NCBI GenBank assembly: GCA_036927565.1
Contig: JAYESD010000001.1
Coordinates: 272,625,560-272,689,559 of the forward strand
DNA: 64,000 bases
Direction of reading: 5' to 3'
Origin: Tuctoria greenei
Taxonomy: Eukaryota > Streptophyta > Magnoliopsida > Poales > Poaceae
The notes beneath the pieces are model-generated. The model saw only the letters and a program-made list of their open reading frames with translations, was not told the origin of the DNA and ran no database searches. This document shows positions 11,760 through 22,765 of this stretch, piece after piece (the first letter of the stretch is position 1; every line of letters begins with the position of its first letter). The position numbers and the translations under genes were made by a program.

Positions 11760-13621
11760 ATTGACATGGGACTTGCGACTCAACGCATCTGCAACTACAT
11801 TCGCCTTGCCAGGATGGTAGTGGATCTCAATCTCGTAGTCTTTGATCAATTCCAACCATCTTCGTTGTCGAGTCCTTTTGGGTGAAGATGTACTTCAAGC
11901 TTTTGTGATTGGTGTAAAGATGCACTAGGTTGCCCAATAAATAGTGTCCTCACATCTTCAATGCAAGCACCACAGCAGGGAGCTCAACATCATGAGTCGG
12001 ATAATGCTGCTCGTGGTTCCGAAGCTATCGTGATCCATAAGCGATCACCCTTCTGTCTTGCATTAATACACAACCCAAACCAATCCGAGATGCATCACAA
12101 TAAACATCAAATGACTTGGTTGTGTCTGGTTGGGCTAATACCGGCGTTGTTGTGAGGTGTTTCACTAATGCTTGAAAACCTTCCTCACATTCCTTTGTCC
12201 ATACATACTTCTTCCCTTTCTTCAGAAGTTCTATCATTGGTTTAGCTATCTTGGAGAAACTTGGAATGAACCTCGATAATATCCTACTAAACCCAGGAAG
12301 CTTCGAACTTCATGCACATACTTTGTAGACTCCCATTTGAGTACTTGCTTAATCTTGCTTGGATCAACTTCAATTCCCTCGGCAGAGATGATGTGCCCTA
12401 GAAATGGAACTTGGCTGATCCAGAACTCACATTTGCTGAACTTGGCGTACAGCTTGTGGTCTCGCAATCGTTGAAGCATGATGTGCAAATGTTTGCAAGT
12501 TCTTCTTCGGATTTTGAATACACAAGGATGTCGTCGATGAAGACCACGACAAACTTGTCCAATTCCGACATGAACATCGAATTCATGAGATACATGAAAT
12601 GGGCCGGTGCATTGGTCAATCCGAAGGACATGACAAGGTACTCATACGATCCATACCTCGTCGAGAAAGCCGTCTTAGGTATATTCTCTGGTCGAATCCT
12701 GATTTGATGATATCCAGAGCAAAGATCCATCTTTGAAAATACCCTAGCACCCATCAATTGATCGAACAGAATATCAATGTGTGGCAGTTGATACTTATTC
12801 TTGATCATGACAGCATTGAGTGGATGATGGTCCACACATAGTCTCAACGTTGTATCCTTCTTCTCCACGAACAATGCAAAACAGCCCCAAGGTAATGAAC
12901 TTGGACGAATGAAACCCTTGTACATAAGTTCCTTCAGCTGCTCATTCAGTTCTACAAGTTCCTTAGGTGCCATCTTATACGGCTTCCTCGAGATAGACAC
13001 TGTTCCCGGTACAAGTTCAATCTTAAACTCGACATCTCTTTCTGGTGGCATACCAGGAATATCTTCGGGAAATACGTCCGGATACTCACATACCACTGGA
13101 ATGTCCTCAAGTTTACAGGCCTCAATGATGTAAGTAGTTGGAGTCACTTGGATATTACTCTCAAGAGTGAGAGTTTGGGGAGGGTGGAGTGGGGAATTCA
13201 GATATATTCTCTGAGGAATGATGTCTATAATAGCACCATTATGTTTCAACCATGCCATCCCTAAGATGACATCTAGCTTCTGATGCTCCAGTAATATAAG
13301 AGTGGTAGGGTATATGTTCCCACCCAGATTAAGAGGTACCCTATGAACCATCTCATTTGCTACTACTCTCCCACCCGGAGAACAAATCATATATGGGGTT
13401 TTTGTGGAAATGATAGGCAACTGATATCGAATTACATAAGAATTGCTAATAAAGTTATGGGAAGCACCGGAGTCAAAGAGGATGACTACGGGATGACCAA
13501 TGAGAGAGAACGTACCCGTGAGTATGGGTGCGCCTTCTGAAACATCGTCGATAGCGAGGTGGTGGACATTGCCAGTTCTGGTGGCTAGCTTCTTGGGCTG
13601 GTTGCGGGGCTGGTTTTCCCC
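11760..13621 (-). pseudogene. Element X protease, reverse transcriptase and RNase H
   Basis: This is the polyprotein part that cleaves gag-pol and copies RNA to DNA. The protease (about 13240-13500) has the active-site motif LFDSGASHNF and the flap-end motif DVILGMAWL. The RT (12398-13090) has PYKMAPKELVELNEQL, GFIRPSSLPWG, FSKMDLCSGYHQI, AFSTRYGSYEYLVMSFGL and the catalytic box VFIDDILVYSK. A frameshift near 12400-12490 moves the thumb region (CEFWISQVPFLGHIIS, RSFLGLVGYY) to another frame. RNase H follows (12025-12237, with FDVYCDASRIGLGCVL, and on to ADALSRKS near 11780), with further shifts at about 11860-12025. The reading frame is open upstream to a TAG at 13622-13624. The catalytic residues are mostly present, but the frame is broken several times, so no functional product is expected. 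Confidence 0.85.
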
Positions 13622-13624
13622 CTA

Positions 13625-14707
13625 GTACGGTGACTGTCCTCCGCTCTACGGGCAGTCCTTGCCGAAGTGCCCCGTACGACCACACGTGAAACACGTGTAT
13701 GGGGCTTGACCGGCACGGAAGGGAGGACGAAATCCCGGTGCACACGGTGGAGGCGAAAGTGCACGCAGAATCATCCCCTGCTGCTGCCGTGGACGAAAGC
13801 CGGCGTTGTTTAATGGGCAACCACGAAACATCGGTGGTCGCAATGGCGGTTGCCACCTCTAGTTGGATGGTGATCAATACACCATTCGGTACATTTGAGG
13901 AGCACCCCCTCCGCTGCCCTGCGGAGCACTCCTTTTCTTCTTGTTGGAGAACAGCTCCCTAGTAGCATCCCCCTACACGATCACGACATTGACCATGTTG
14001 TTGAAGTTGCTGCAATTGAACAAGGCAAGCTTGTCCTTCATCTTGGGGTTCAAACCCCGATAGAAGCATTCACGCTTCTGGTCTTTAGTGCTCACTTGGT
14101 CCTGAGCATACTGGGTCGAGTGGTTGAATGCCTTGGAGTACTCGTAAGCACTCCTTCCTCCTTGCCTCAGCTCCAAGAAATCTTGAATCTTCCTCCTCAT
14201 AACACTGAGAGGTATGTGATAGGCGCGAAACGCCTCTCAGAACTCCTCCCAGCTCACAACATAGTCGACTGGTCGTGCGGCAAGATAATTTGCCCACCAC
14301 GCACCAGCAGACCCCTGTAACTATTGGGCCACGAACAGGGTCTTCTCATGTTCGTTCATTCATAGTAAACCGAACTTTTCTTCGATGGAGCGGAGCAAGT
14401 TGTTCGCCTCCAACGGTTCATCGGCCTCCATGAAGACCGGCGGGTGTGTTGACATGAAGTCCGAGTATGAACTCGGAGAAGGTTGTCATGGACCCGCATC
14501 TGGTCGCCCCCCTTGACGGGACGAATGCTGAACCAAAGTCCATAGCAACTCGGTTTGCTTGTCGCGCGAGCCGAGCACTGCGGCGAGAACCTCCGCTAGA
14601 CTCCTCGAAAGTTCAGGAGGTGGTGGTGGTGGAACTTGTTGCTGCGGTGTCGCAGCTGGCTCTTGGGTCGGAGATTCGTCCTCACGACCACGACTTGAAC
14701 CTCCCAT
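13625..14707 (-). pseudogene. Element X gag
   Basis: Gag forms the virus-like particle and binds RNA. The start chosen is ATG at 14705-14707 (MGGSSRGREDESP), followed by a Gln/Pro-rich N-terminus. The capsid domain follows (about 13973-14460) with THPPVFMEADEPLEA, GAWWANYLAARPVDYV and RRKIQDFLELRQGG. A CCHC zinc knuckle lies at about 13650-13690 (CFTCGRTGHFGKDC). Stops include TAG at 14321-14323 where this family has Gln, TGA at 14237-14239 where it has Arg, and TAG at 13622-13624 before the protease. All of these fit C-to-T change. At least one frameshift lies near 14480. The region 14708-14925 upstream is a short non-coding spacer up to the Sirevirus. Confidence 0.8.
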
Positions 14708-14920
14708 TTAAGGCGTCGAGCGTGTATGCACCATTCTGCATCCATATGACTTAAAATCAGCAAATGTTTACTTTTCCTTCATCCATTTCATATTACTGTA
14801 GTGCGAATATTGACAAGGGAATAAGAGCATAACATTCACATATATTGATAAAGTACAAACTTTATACAAGATATATTATCTCATGACCAAGTTTACAGTA
14901 GTGAACTCCAAAATGACGGA

Positions 14921-14925
14921 CTCCC
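14921..14925. repeat. Target site duplication CTCCC (left) of the Sirevirus
   Basis: CTCCC precedes the 5' LTR and is repeated at 26098-26102 after the 3' LTR. Confidence 0.9.
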
Positions 14926-15209
14926 TGTAAGTGCATCTAGGATATCCCTTGTGGGTTTTGGCTAATTGATGACAAACATATGAGGTCCTAATGAAACTAC
15001 TGAGATGATTGTAGGACAAACAAGTGAAACAGCTCGGTGCGCACAAAAAGGTGAAAAATGAAGTGGTGTTCAAAGAGAGATACTTTGATGAAGCTTGGAA
15101 GACCAAATTAGATTTTGAATGTATAGGGAGTGTATGAAAGACACACTCCAAGAGCTCACAACTTTGCGCGAGGGTAAGGGATTAAAATTAACCTAACTTT
15201 CACAAAGCA

Positions 15210-15545
15210 TCGGACTAGTCCGATCATGGACCGGACTAGTCCGTTTATCTTTCTGGAATCTCACTTATTGGGAGACCAGACTAGTCCGTTGATGTTTCTG
15301 GAGTCTCTCATATTGAGGGACCGGACTAGTCCGTTGACCACCGGACTAGTCCGTTGAACTTTCTGGAGTCTCCCATATGTGGAGATCGAACTAGTCCGCG
15401 GACTAGTCCGTTGAACTTTATGGAGTTTACTTTCACACAGCACCTGACTAGTCCGATCTTGGACCGGACTAGTCCGGCAGACTTTCTGGACTTCAAAATG
15501 CACTGAGACCGGGCAAGTCCGGACTTGCACCGGACTAGTCCGGTG
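15210..15545 (+). promoter_or_regulatory. Palindrome array upstream of the LTR TATA box
   Basis: Ten copies of CTAGTCCG lie in variants of the palindrome CCGGACTAGTCCGG, spaced about 15-50 bp apart and often in pairs. A variant with CAAGTCCGG is at about 15512. They end about 35 bp before the TATA box. Repeated palindromes of this kind are a known mark of Sirevirus LTRs and are thought to be regulatory; the SpeI-like ACTAGT core is the version used here. Confidence 0.8.
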
Positions 15546-15579
15546 TTAGGGTTTTTAAACGGCTACCTTTTGGAAACCC

Positions 15580-15589
15580 TATAAATAGA
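15580..15589 (+). promoter_or_regulatory. TATA box of the Sirevirus 5' LTR
   Basis: CTATAAATAG lies directly after the palindrome array; the 3' LTR has the same at 25332-25341. U3 is then about 650 bp. Confidence 0.75.
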
Positions 15590-16342
15590 GAGTCCACAGC
15601 TTTCCTATTGAAACACACGTCGAATATTGATCAAAGAACAAACCCTAGCGCCGCCACTTCATCCCAAGAGCCCAAAACACATATCCCCACACATCTAAAG
15701 TGCAAAAAGAGTGAAATCAATTAAACACTTGGATCTGGGATTGGGAGATCGTCGTTCTTTCATTGCGAGCTCTTGGGGTTTGATCTTTCTACACTCATAC
15801 TCTGCATTGTAATACTTTTGAGTGTATTTGATCACTTCTTTCGTTGTAATTCTCATGGGAGCCCTCAACGTGTGAGGTTGCCCCATAAACTTGGTGATTA
15901 CCCGTGATAGTGGAATCAAGTCGGCCTTCGTGGTGACTTGAAGAGGAAAAGGGTTGGAGACTCAGCTCTGTGTGAGCTTCCTCAATGAGGACGTAGATCT
16001 TGTGGTGAGATCGAACCTCGGGAAAAATCCGTGTGTCTTGCGCCTTATTTCATTTAAATTTTGTTCATTAGATCACTTGAGTGCTAAAACATCAACCTAA
16101 GGCAATTATAAGTTTTACCTGCATTCTTATATTAATCTCAAATAAAAATATCAGTTGTTCTCATTTCCGCTGCTAAAGAAATTTAGTTTCCCAAATAACA
16201 CCTGATCAACACACATACTTTTAGCACACCGGACAAGTCCGCCCACAGGACCGGACTAGTCCGGCCAACCAAGTTTTGACGATTCTATTAAGTGTGCAGG
16301 AAATTCAAAAGGCCTATTCACCCCCTCTAGGCCACATTCAAT

Positions 16343-16354
16343 TGGTATCAGAGC
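16343..16354 (+). other. Primer binding site, tRNA-iMet type
   Basis: TGGTATCAGAGC lies two bases after the 5' LTR. It is the standard complement of plant initiator tRNA-Met used by Copia elements. Confidence 0.9.
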
Positions 16355-16500
16355 AAGGTTCTCCACCAACGAGACTCACATCTTGGAGAGATCAGTGGCC
16401 TCTGAGAAGAACAATGATATCTCGAAGATGAACATTAATGAGGAGGAACAAGAAACTAAAACTTTTGATGTGCTGAAAGAGCCCACACGATGATGAAGAA

Positions 16501-18663
16501 GTGCGACAATTAAAGGCACTTCTGAGAAAGAAACTGCTAGGACAAAAGGGAAAAGAAGAAGAGAAGACGACGAGGAGTGGTCATCACGACTACTCCCGAT
16601 ACCCTTACAACTACAACCGTCTCAATTCAAACAATCACTATCTTTCCATTCCTATGGGAAAACCTCCACAGTTTGACGGAAGCGACTATACAATGTGGAA
16701 GTACAACATGAAGATGCATCTAATATCCCTAAATCCTAGTCTGTGGCACATTGTTTGCACTGGCATAGACATCCCGGACACGGATGGAGAACTCACCCCA
16801 GAACAAGAACAAGAGATTCACAGAAATGCACAAGCCGTCGCTGTGATCACATCATCACTAAGCAGAGAAGAATTCACCAAGATTGATGGCTTAGAAAGTG
16901 CAAAGGAAATATGGGATACACTCAAGACAGCTCACGAAGGAAATAGATCGGTTCGTGAAGCTAAAATTGAAATGCTTGAAGGAGAGTTGGGGAGATTTGC
17001 TATTGAAGAAGGCGAATCACCTCAAGACATGTACAACCGGATGAAGACACTCATCAACAAAATACGTGCCTATGGAAGTAAGAAATGGACGGATCACGAG
17101 GTAGTCAAGAGAATGATTAGAGCCTTCATGCCAAGAAATGTCACACTTTGCTCAATGATTAGAGAAAGCCCCGGGTTTCACAAAATGACTCCCGATGAGT
17201 TGTTGGGAAAGATCATAAATCATGAAATGATGGAGAAATAGGCACAATATGTCAAATACTTGGTCGAACTCACCTCCTTCAAAAAGAAAGAGGTTGCTCT
17301 CAAAGCAACATGCCAACCCAAACTCAAAGAAGCTCGTGAAGATCAAGACGATGGGCATACAAGTGATGAGAGCACCGATCTTGATGATGAAGAAATGGTA
17401 CTCTTTATCAAGAAGTTCAAGCAAATGATGAAAAGAAGACACGGCAACAACTCAAATGAAGGCAAAAACAAGGATAAAGGAAAATCCAAGGCTCGACGCA
17501 CTTGCTACAACCGCGGAAAGTATGGTCACTTCATGGTGGACTGCCCTTATGAAGAAAACAAAAAGAAGAAGGAAACAAGATCTCAAGAAAAGAAAAATTT
17601 CAGAAAAAGAAGACAAACCCATCAAGCTCACATTGGCAAGGAGTGGGACTAAAACGACGAGTCCTCCTCCGATGAAGAAGAAGAGATGGTCACTATCGCA
17701 ATCAAGAAACCTACTATGAAGGCCACACTCTTTCCAAACATGGGAGGATGGGACATGAACAACCACACTTGCCTTATGGCTAAGGAAGGCAAGAAAAAGG
17801 TACGGCTTACTCCACCTATGCTAAATTCCTCTATTGATGACTTTGACAGCTCTAGTGATAATGAAGAAATGTTTAGAGGACTAAGTAAAATTTCTCTAAA
17901 GAAAATGGAAATGTTGTCGAACGAAATTTTTGAAAAGGAGGAACTTATTGACCGACAAGAGGATATGCTCATCCGTGAAAGGAAGAGATATCAAGAAGTT
18001 GAAAAGCTTCTCGAGCTTGAAGGAGAGAAGAACGAGTCGCTTGAAGTTGAGCTAGCCTTGAGTAAGGAAACTTACTCAAAGCTAGAAGACTCGCATATTG
18101 CACTCAAGGAAGAACTTGCTAACTTGTCAAAAGCTAACAAGATCCTTGAGGTGCAAGTTGAGTCGCTCAAGCAAAGTGACTCCTCATCCTCCAAGAGCTC
18201 TTCCTCCAAAGATATAAGTTCGACAACAATCGGAACTTGCACTTGCTCTAGTAAGAATAATATTATGTCTAATACTTCAACATCTCATAATATGCATGCC
18301 CCTCCAAGCGGCATCTTTGATAAGGAGAAGATCAAATATGCATGCAGTGCATATATGGTCACTAGACCTCCTAATGTCAAAGATGGCCTTGGTTTTGATA
18401 AGAACAAACATATGTCTACTTCTAATCATGCTAAGAATAGAATTGTCTTTGTTAAGGAAAAATCCCATGAATCTGAACCACAAATATTTTTTCATACATT
18501 TGACGCTTCTTATGTTCTTATGAAAGCCAAATATGGAAAAGTCATTGCCAAATATACAGGGCCACGCCACAAGAACTTGAAAACTTGTGTGTGGGTGCCC
18601 AAGACTCTTGTGACTAACCTGAGAGGACCCAAGCAAGCTTGGGTACCTAAAACCAAGGAATAA
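16501..18663 (+). pseudogene. Sirevirus gag (long form)
   Basis: Gag is the particle and RNA-binding protein. One frame runs from about 16501 (the true ATG may lie slightly upstream) to the TAA at 18661, with stops at 17239 (TAG) and 17650 (TAA). The capsid part has GKPPQFDGSDYTMWKYNMK, SLWHIVCTGID, AKEIWDTLKTAHEGN and GESPQDMYNRMKTLI, typical of SIRE-type gag. A zinc knuckle at about 17503-17545 reads CYNRGKYGHFMVDC: the second Cys of CX2CX4HX4C is Arg, so zinc binding is probably lost. After it comes a Lys/Glu-rich, coiled-coil-like region (about 17870-18180), then a Ser-rich patch. This long extension after the knuckle is usual in Sireviruses. The final TAA could be the natural gag end or another break, since pol continues in the same frame. 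Confidence 0.85.
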
Positions 18664-18669
18664 TTCTTT

Positions 18670-21600
18670 TTGCAGGCTTACTCCTCCGGTGGAACAAAAT
18701 GGGTACTTGATAGCGGATGCACAAATCACATGACCAGAGAGAGAGGTATGTTTGTAGAGTACGAGTACAACAAGGATCCAGGTGAAGGCATATACTTCAG
18801 AGACAACAGCCAAGGAAAGGTCCTTGGTAGCAGTAACATTGAAATATCCTCTCAACATACCTTATCAAATGTTTTACATGTAGATTCTCTAGATTATAAC
18901 CTTTTGTCAATATCCCAACTATGCGACAAAGGTTACAACTGTTTATTCACTAATGAGGGTGTGACTGTTTTTAGAAGAAGCGATGGCTCGATTGCATTCA
19001 AGGAAATGTTGAAGGGCAAGCTTTATCTAGTTGACTTCAACAAAGATAAAGCCGAACTCAACACTTGCTTGGTCGCTAAGACCAACATGGGATGGCTGTG
19101 GAATAGACGGCTAGCCCACGTTGGGATGAGAAATCTGCAGAAACTTCTAAAAGGTGGTCACATCCGTGGTCTTAAGGATGTGGTTTTTGAAAAAGACAGG
19201 CCATGCAGTGCTTGTCAAGAAGGAAAACAAGTTGGAGCACCACACCCCGCCAAGAATGTGATGACTACCGCAAGACCACTGGAACTCCTCCACATGGATC
19301 TTTTTGGTCCAGTTTCGTACATCAGCATCGGCGGTAACAAATACGGTTTAGTAATCGTTGATGATTTTTCAAGATTTACCTGGGTATTTTTCTTGTATGA
19401 TAAATCAGAAACTCAGGGGATCCTCAAGAAGTTCTTAAAAAGAGCTCGGAACCAATTCTCATCAACCATAAAGAACATCAGAAGTGACAATGAGACAGAA
19501 TTCAAGAACCTCCAAGTTGAAGAGTTTCTCAATGAAGAAGGGATAAAGCATGAATTCTCGGCACCCTACTCCCCTCAACAAAATGGAGTGGCCGAAAGGA
19601 AGAACAGAACATTGATCGAAACGGCGAGAACTATGTTGGATGAATACAAGACATCAGATCGATTTCGGGCAGAAGCGGTGAACACCGCTTGCCATGCCAC
19701 GAATCGACTGTATCTCCATCGACTACTGAAGAAAACTCCATATGAGCTCCTTACCGGTAAAAAGCCTAATGTTTCTTACTTTAAAGTTTTTGGTTGCAAA
19801 TGTTTTATTCTGAACAAGAAACAGAGGGCCTCGAAGTTCGCTTCGAAGTCCGATGAAGGATTCTTGCTCGGTTATGAATCGAATGCCTACGCCTATCGTG
19901 TCTTCAACAAGGTGTCCTGCCTTGTTGAAGTAGCACGTGACGTAGTGTTCGATGAATCTAACGGCTCACAAGTGGAGCAAGTTGATAAGTGTGTGCAAGA
20001 TAAAGAGGAAGCTCCATATGAAACACTGAAGAAAATGGGACTTGGTGATATCATACCACAAGAGCAAACATTCGACTCAAATGCACAAGATGAACCTCAA
20101 CACGGAGGCAATGATCAAGGGGGAGCTCTTGCACAAGATCAAGAGGAGGAAGATCAAGAAGATCAGGACAATCATGGGAACCATGATCTAGGGGGAGATA
20201 ATGCACATGAAGATAATGAAGAACAAGCAACTACACAAGCTCCACACCCAAGAGTACACCAGAGCATGCAAAGAGACCACCATGTCAACAATATCATTGG
20301 AGATATTGCTAAGGGAGTAACTACTAGATCTCGAGTTGCAAATTTCTATGAATCCTATTCTTTAGTGTCTTTTCTGGAACCATACAGGGTAGAAGAAGCC
20401 TTAAGGGATCCAGACTGGGTGATTGCAATGCAAGAGGAGCTGAACAACTTCTAGAGAAATGAAGTATGGGAGCTGGTGGAGAGACCGAAGGCGAACATAG
20501 TTGGAACCAAATGGGTCTTTCAGAACAAGCAAGATGAACATGGAGTAGTAACAAGAAATAAGGCAAGATTGGTGGCCAAAGGTTATTCTTAGGTCGAAGG
20601 TTTGGACTTCGATGAAACTTTCGCTCCTGTAGCTAGACTTGAGTCCATTCGTATTTTATTAGCATATGCTACTCACCATAATTTTAAGCTGTATCAAATG
20701 GACGTCAAAAGCGCTTTCTTAAACGGCCCAATCAAGGAGGAAGTTTATGTGGAGCAGCCACCAGGATTCGAAGACCAGAAGTATCCCAACCATGTCTACA
20801 AACTGCGTAAGGCTCTCTATGGACTCAAACAAGCTCCTCGAGCTTGGTATGAGTGTCTTAGAGATTTTCTAATTCAGAATGGATTCAAAATTGGTAAAGC
20901 TGACTATACACTTTTCACTAAACATTGTGATGATCATTTATTTGTATGTCAAATTTGCGTTGATGACATTATCTTTGGATCCACTAACAAATCCTTCTGT
21001 GAAGAATTTAGCAAAATTATGACAGATAGGTTCGAGATGTCAGTGATGGGCGAATTGAAGTTCTTCTTGGGATTTCAAGTGAAGCAACTAAGAGAAGGTA
21101 CATTTATAAGCCAAACCAAATATACACAAGACATTCTCAAGAAATTCAATATGGACAAAGCCAAGGCCATCAAGACACCCATGGCCACTAATATGCACCT
21201 CGACCTCAATGAAGATGGTCCAAATGTGGACCAAAAGGTATATCGGTCCTTGATTGGCTCCTTACTTTATTTATGTGCATCTAGGCCAAATATTATGCTT
21301 AGTGTTTGCTTGTGTGCAAGGTTTCAAGCCGCACCTAAAGAGTGTCACTTAGTTGAGGTAAAAAGAATCCTAAGGTACCTTGTGAACACACCCAACTTGA
21401 GACTTTGGTATCCTAAAGGATCCAAATTTAACTTGATAGGGTATTCCGATGCCGACTATGCAGGATGCAAAGTCGATAGAAAGAGCACGTCAGGGACTTG
21501 TCAGTTTCTTGGTAGGTCCCTGGTCTCTTGGTCATCTAAAAAGCAAAACTCCATTGCCCTTTCCACAGCAGAAGCAAAATATATTGCAGCCGGTAGCTGT

Positions 21601-21909
21601 TGCGCACAATTACTTTGGATGCGACAAACCCTTAGGGACTACGGCTACAATCTTAACCATATCCCACTTCTATGTGACAAAGAAAGTGCTATAAAAATTG
21701 CACACAACCCAGTAGAGCACTCAAGAACTAAGCACATAGATATCCATCATCATTTTCTTAGAGATCATTCATTAAAAGATGACATTGCTATTTCACATGT
21801 TAGAACTGAAAAACAACTTGCGAATATTTTTACCAAATCATTGGATGAGAAAAGGTTTTGTGAACTTAGGAATTAACTTAATATTCTTGACTCTCGAAAT
21901 GTGGCTTGA
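18670..21909 (+). pseudogene. Sirevirus pol: protease, integrase, RT, RNase H
   Basis: The domain order is that of Copia. The protease has WVLDSGCTNHMT (about 18700). The integrase has the zinc-binding HVGMRNLQKLL with CSACQEGK, the core HMDLFGP, RSDNETEF and QQNGVAERKNRTL, and the end motif VFGCKCFILN. The RT has DFDETFAPVARLESIR, YQMDVKSAFLNG, LYGLKQAPRAWYE and the catalytic box CVDDIIFGS. RNase H has GYSDADYAGCKVDRKS, STAEAKYIAAGSC and HSRTKHIDI. In-frame TAG stops at 20452-20454 and 20590-20592 both stand where relatives have Gln. A TAA at 21874 comes 11 codons before the family-typical stop at 21907. Two active-site neighbours are altered: the RT box has Cys instead of Tyr before VDD, and the integrase SDNG motif reads SDNE. 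The enzyme is probably inactive. Confidence 0.9.
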
Positions 21910-22129
21910 AACGTTGCACACCTGGTTGAAACTTCAAATGTTACATTTTATTGCTAAAACTGTCCCTCACCTCTTTTTCTCCTAAGAAAACTAATTTTAA
22001 TGATGAAATCTTGGAATTTATGACCATTTTTTTATTGTTGATTACTTTCTGGTCATAATTACCAAGATTATTTGCAAAACTTGTCTTTGGATCACTATTA
22101 GTTATCTCTAAATACTCAGTTTTTCCAGG

Positions 22130-22252
22130 GACACCGGACTAGTCAGGTTTGCCACCGGACTAGTCCGGACAGTCTCTCTTTCCTAGGTTTTCCAGGGGCA
22201 CCGGACTAGTCTGTCCTCTGACCGGACTAGTCCGATCGGCCGCATATATAAG
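22130..22252 (+). promoter_or_regulatory. Internal promoter-like module before the third ORF
   Basis: Four palindrome copies (CACCGGACTAGT-type) at 22132-22236 are followed at 22243-22252 by CATATATAAG, a TATA-like box, and then by a CT-rich leader (CCTCCCTCCACTT). The same order of palindromes, TATA and leader is found in the LTR. A second group of palindromes lies at 22628-22706, about 60 bp before the ATG of the third ORF. Promoter activity is an inference from this layout. Confidence 0.5.
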
Positions 22253-22765
22253 CAGCTGGCCGGCCCAAAACCGTTTCAAACCTCCCTCCACTTTGAGTTG
22301 AACCCTCACCTCTCAAACCCTAGCCCCCAAAAGTGATTTTCGAGTTGAGCCCTCAAAATCCAAGTTTTCTCCGTGGGAAATCCACCCCTCAACGAGTTGA
22401 TACTCCACTCCAAACTCATCCGGACAGATTCATGCTCCTTCAACGCAAATCTTCTAATCTCGGTAAATTTCTCCAAAAATCAAACTCTCAACTTTTCTAG
22501 TTCTAGCTTATTTCTCTTGATTCCAAGGAAGTACATTAGCTTCAGAGATGTATTCCTTTAACCTTCATGCTCCTTTGCATTCCTAGATAGAAGTTGTGAT
22601 TCATAGTTTTGTTAGGGTTCTTGTGCCAGGCCGGACTAGTCCGGCTCCCAGATACGGACTAGTCCGGTAAACCGGACAATTCCACACTATGAAACCGGAC
22701 AAGTCCGATCTCTGACATTTGAATCCTCTCATCTCCTTCATTCTTAGTTCATTCTCATCTAAATC

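Larger units (their letters stand above)
14926..16340 (+). repeat. Sirevirus 5' LTR
   Basis: The LTR starts TGTAAGTGCATC and ends CCACATTCA (1415 bp). It contains a palindrome array (15210-15545), a TATA box at 15580-15589 and two further palindrome copies close to its 3' end (16226-16266). The matching LTR is at 24678-26097. Confidence 0.92.

Noticed and set aside
13895..14320. 141-residue plus-strand frame
   Set aside because: Antisense shadow of the element X gag; the minus strand has clear gag motifs.
15210..15545. CRISPR-like array of short repeats
   Set aside because: The repeats are palindromes with irregular spacing inside a plant LTR next to a TATA box. No cas genes and no equal spacers are present.
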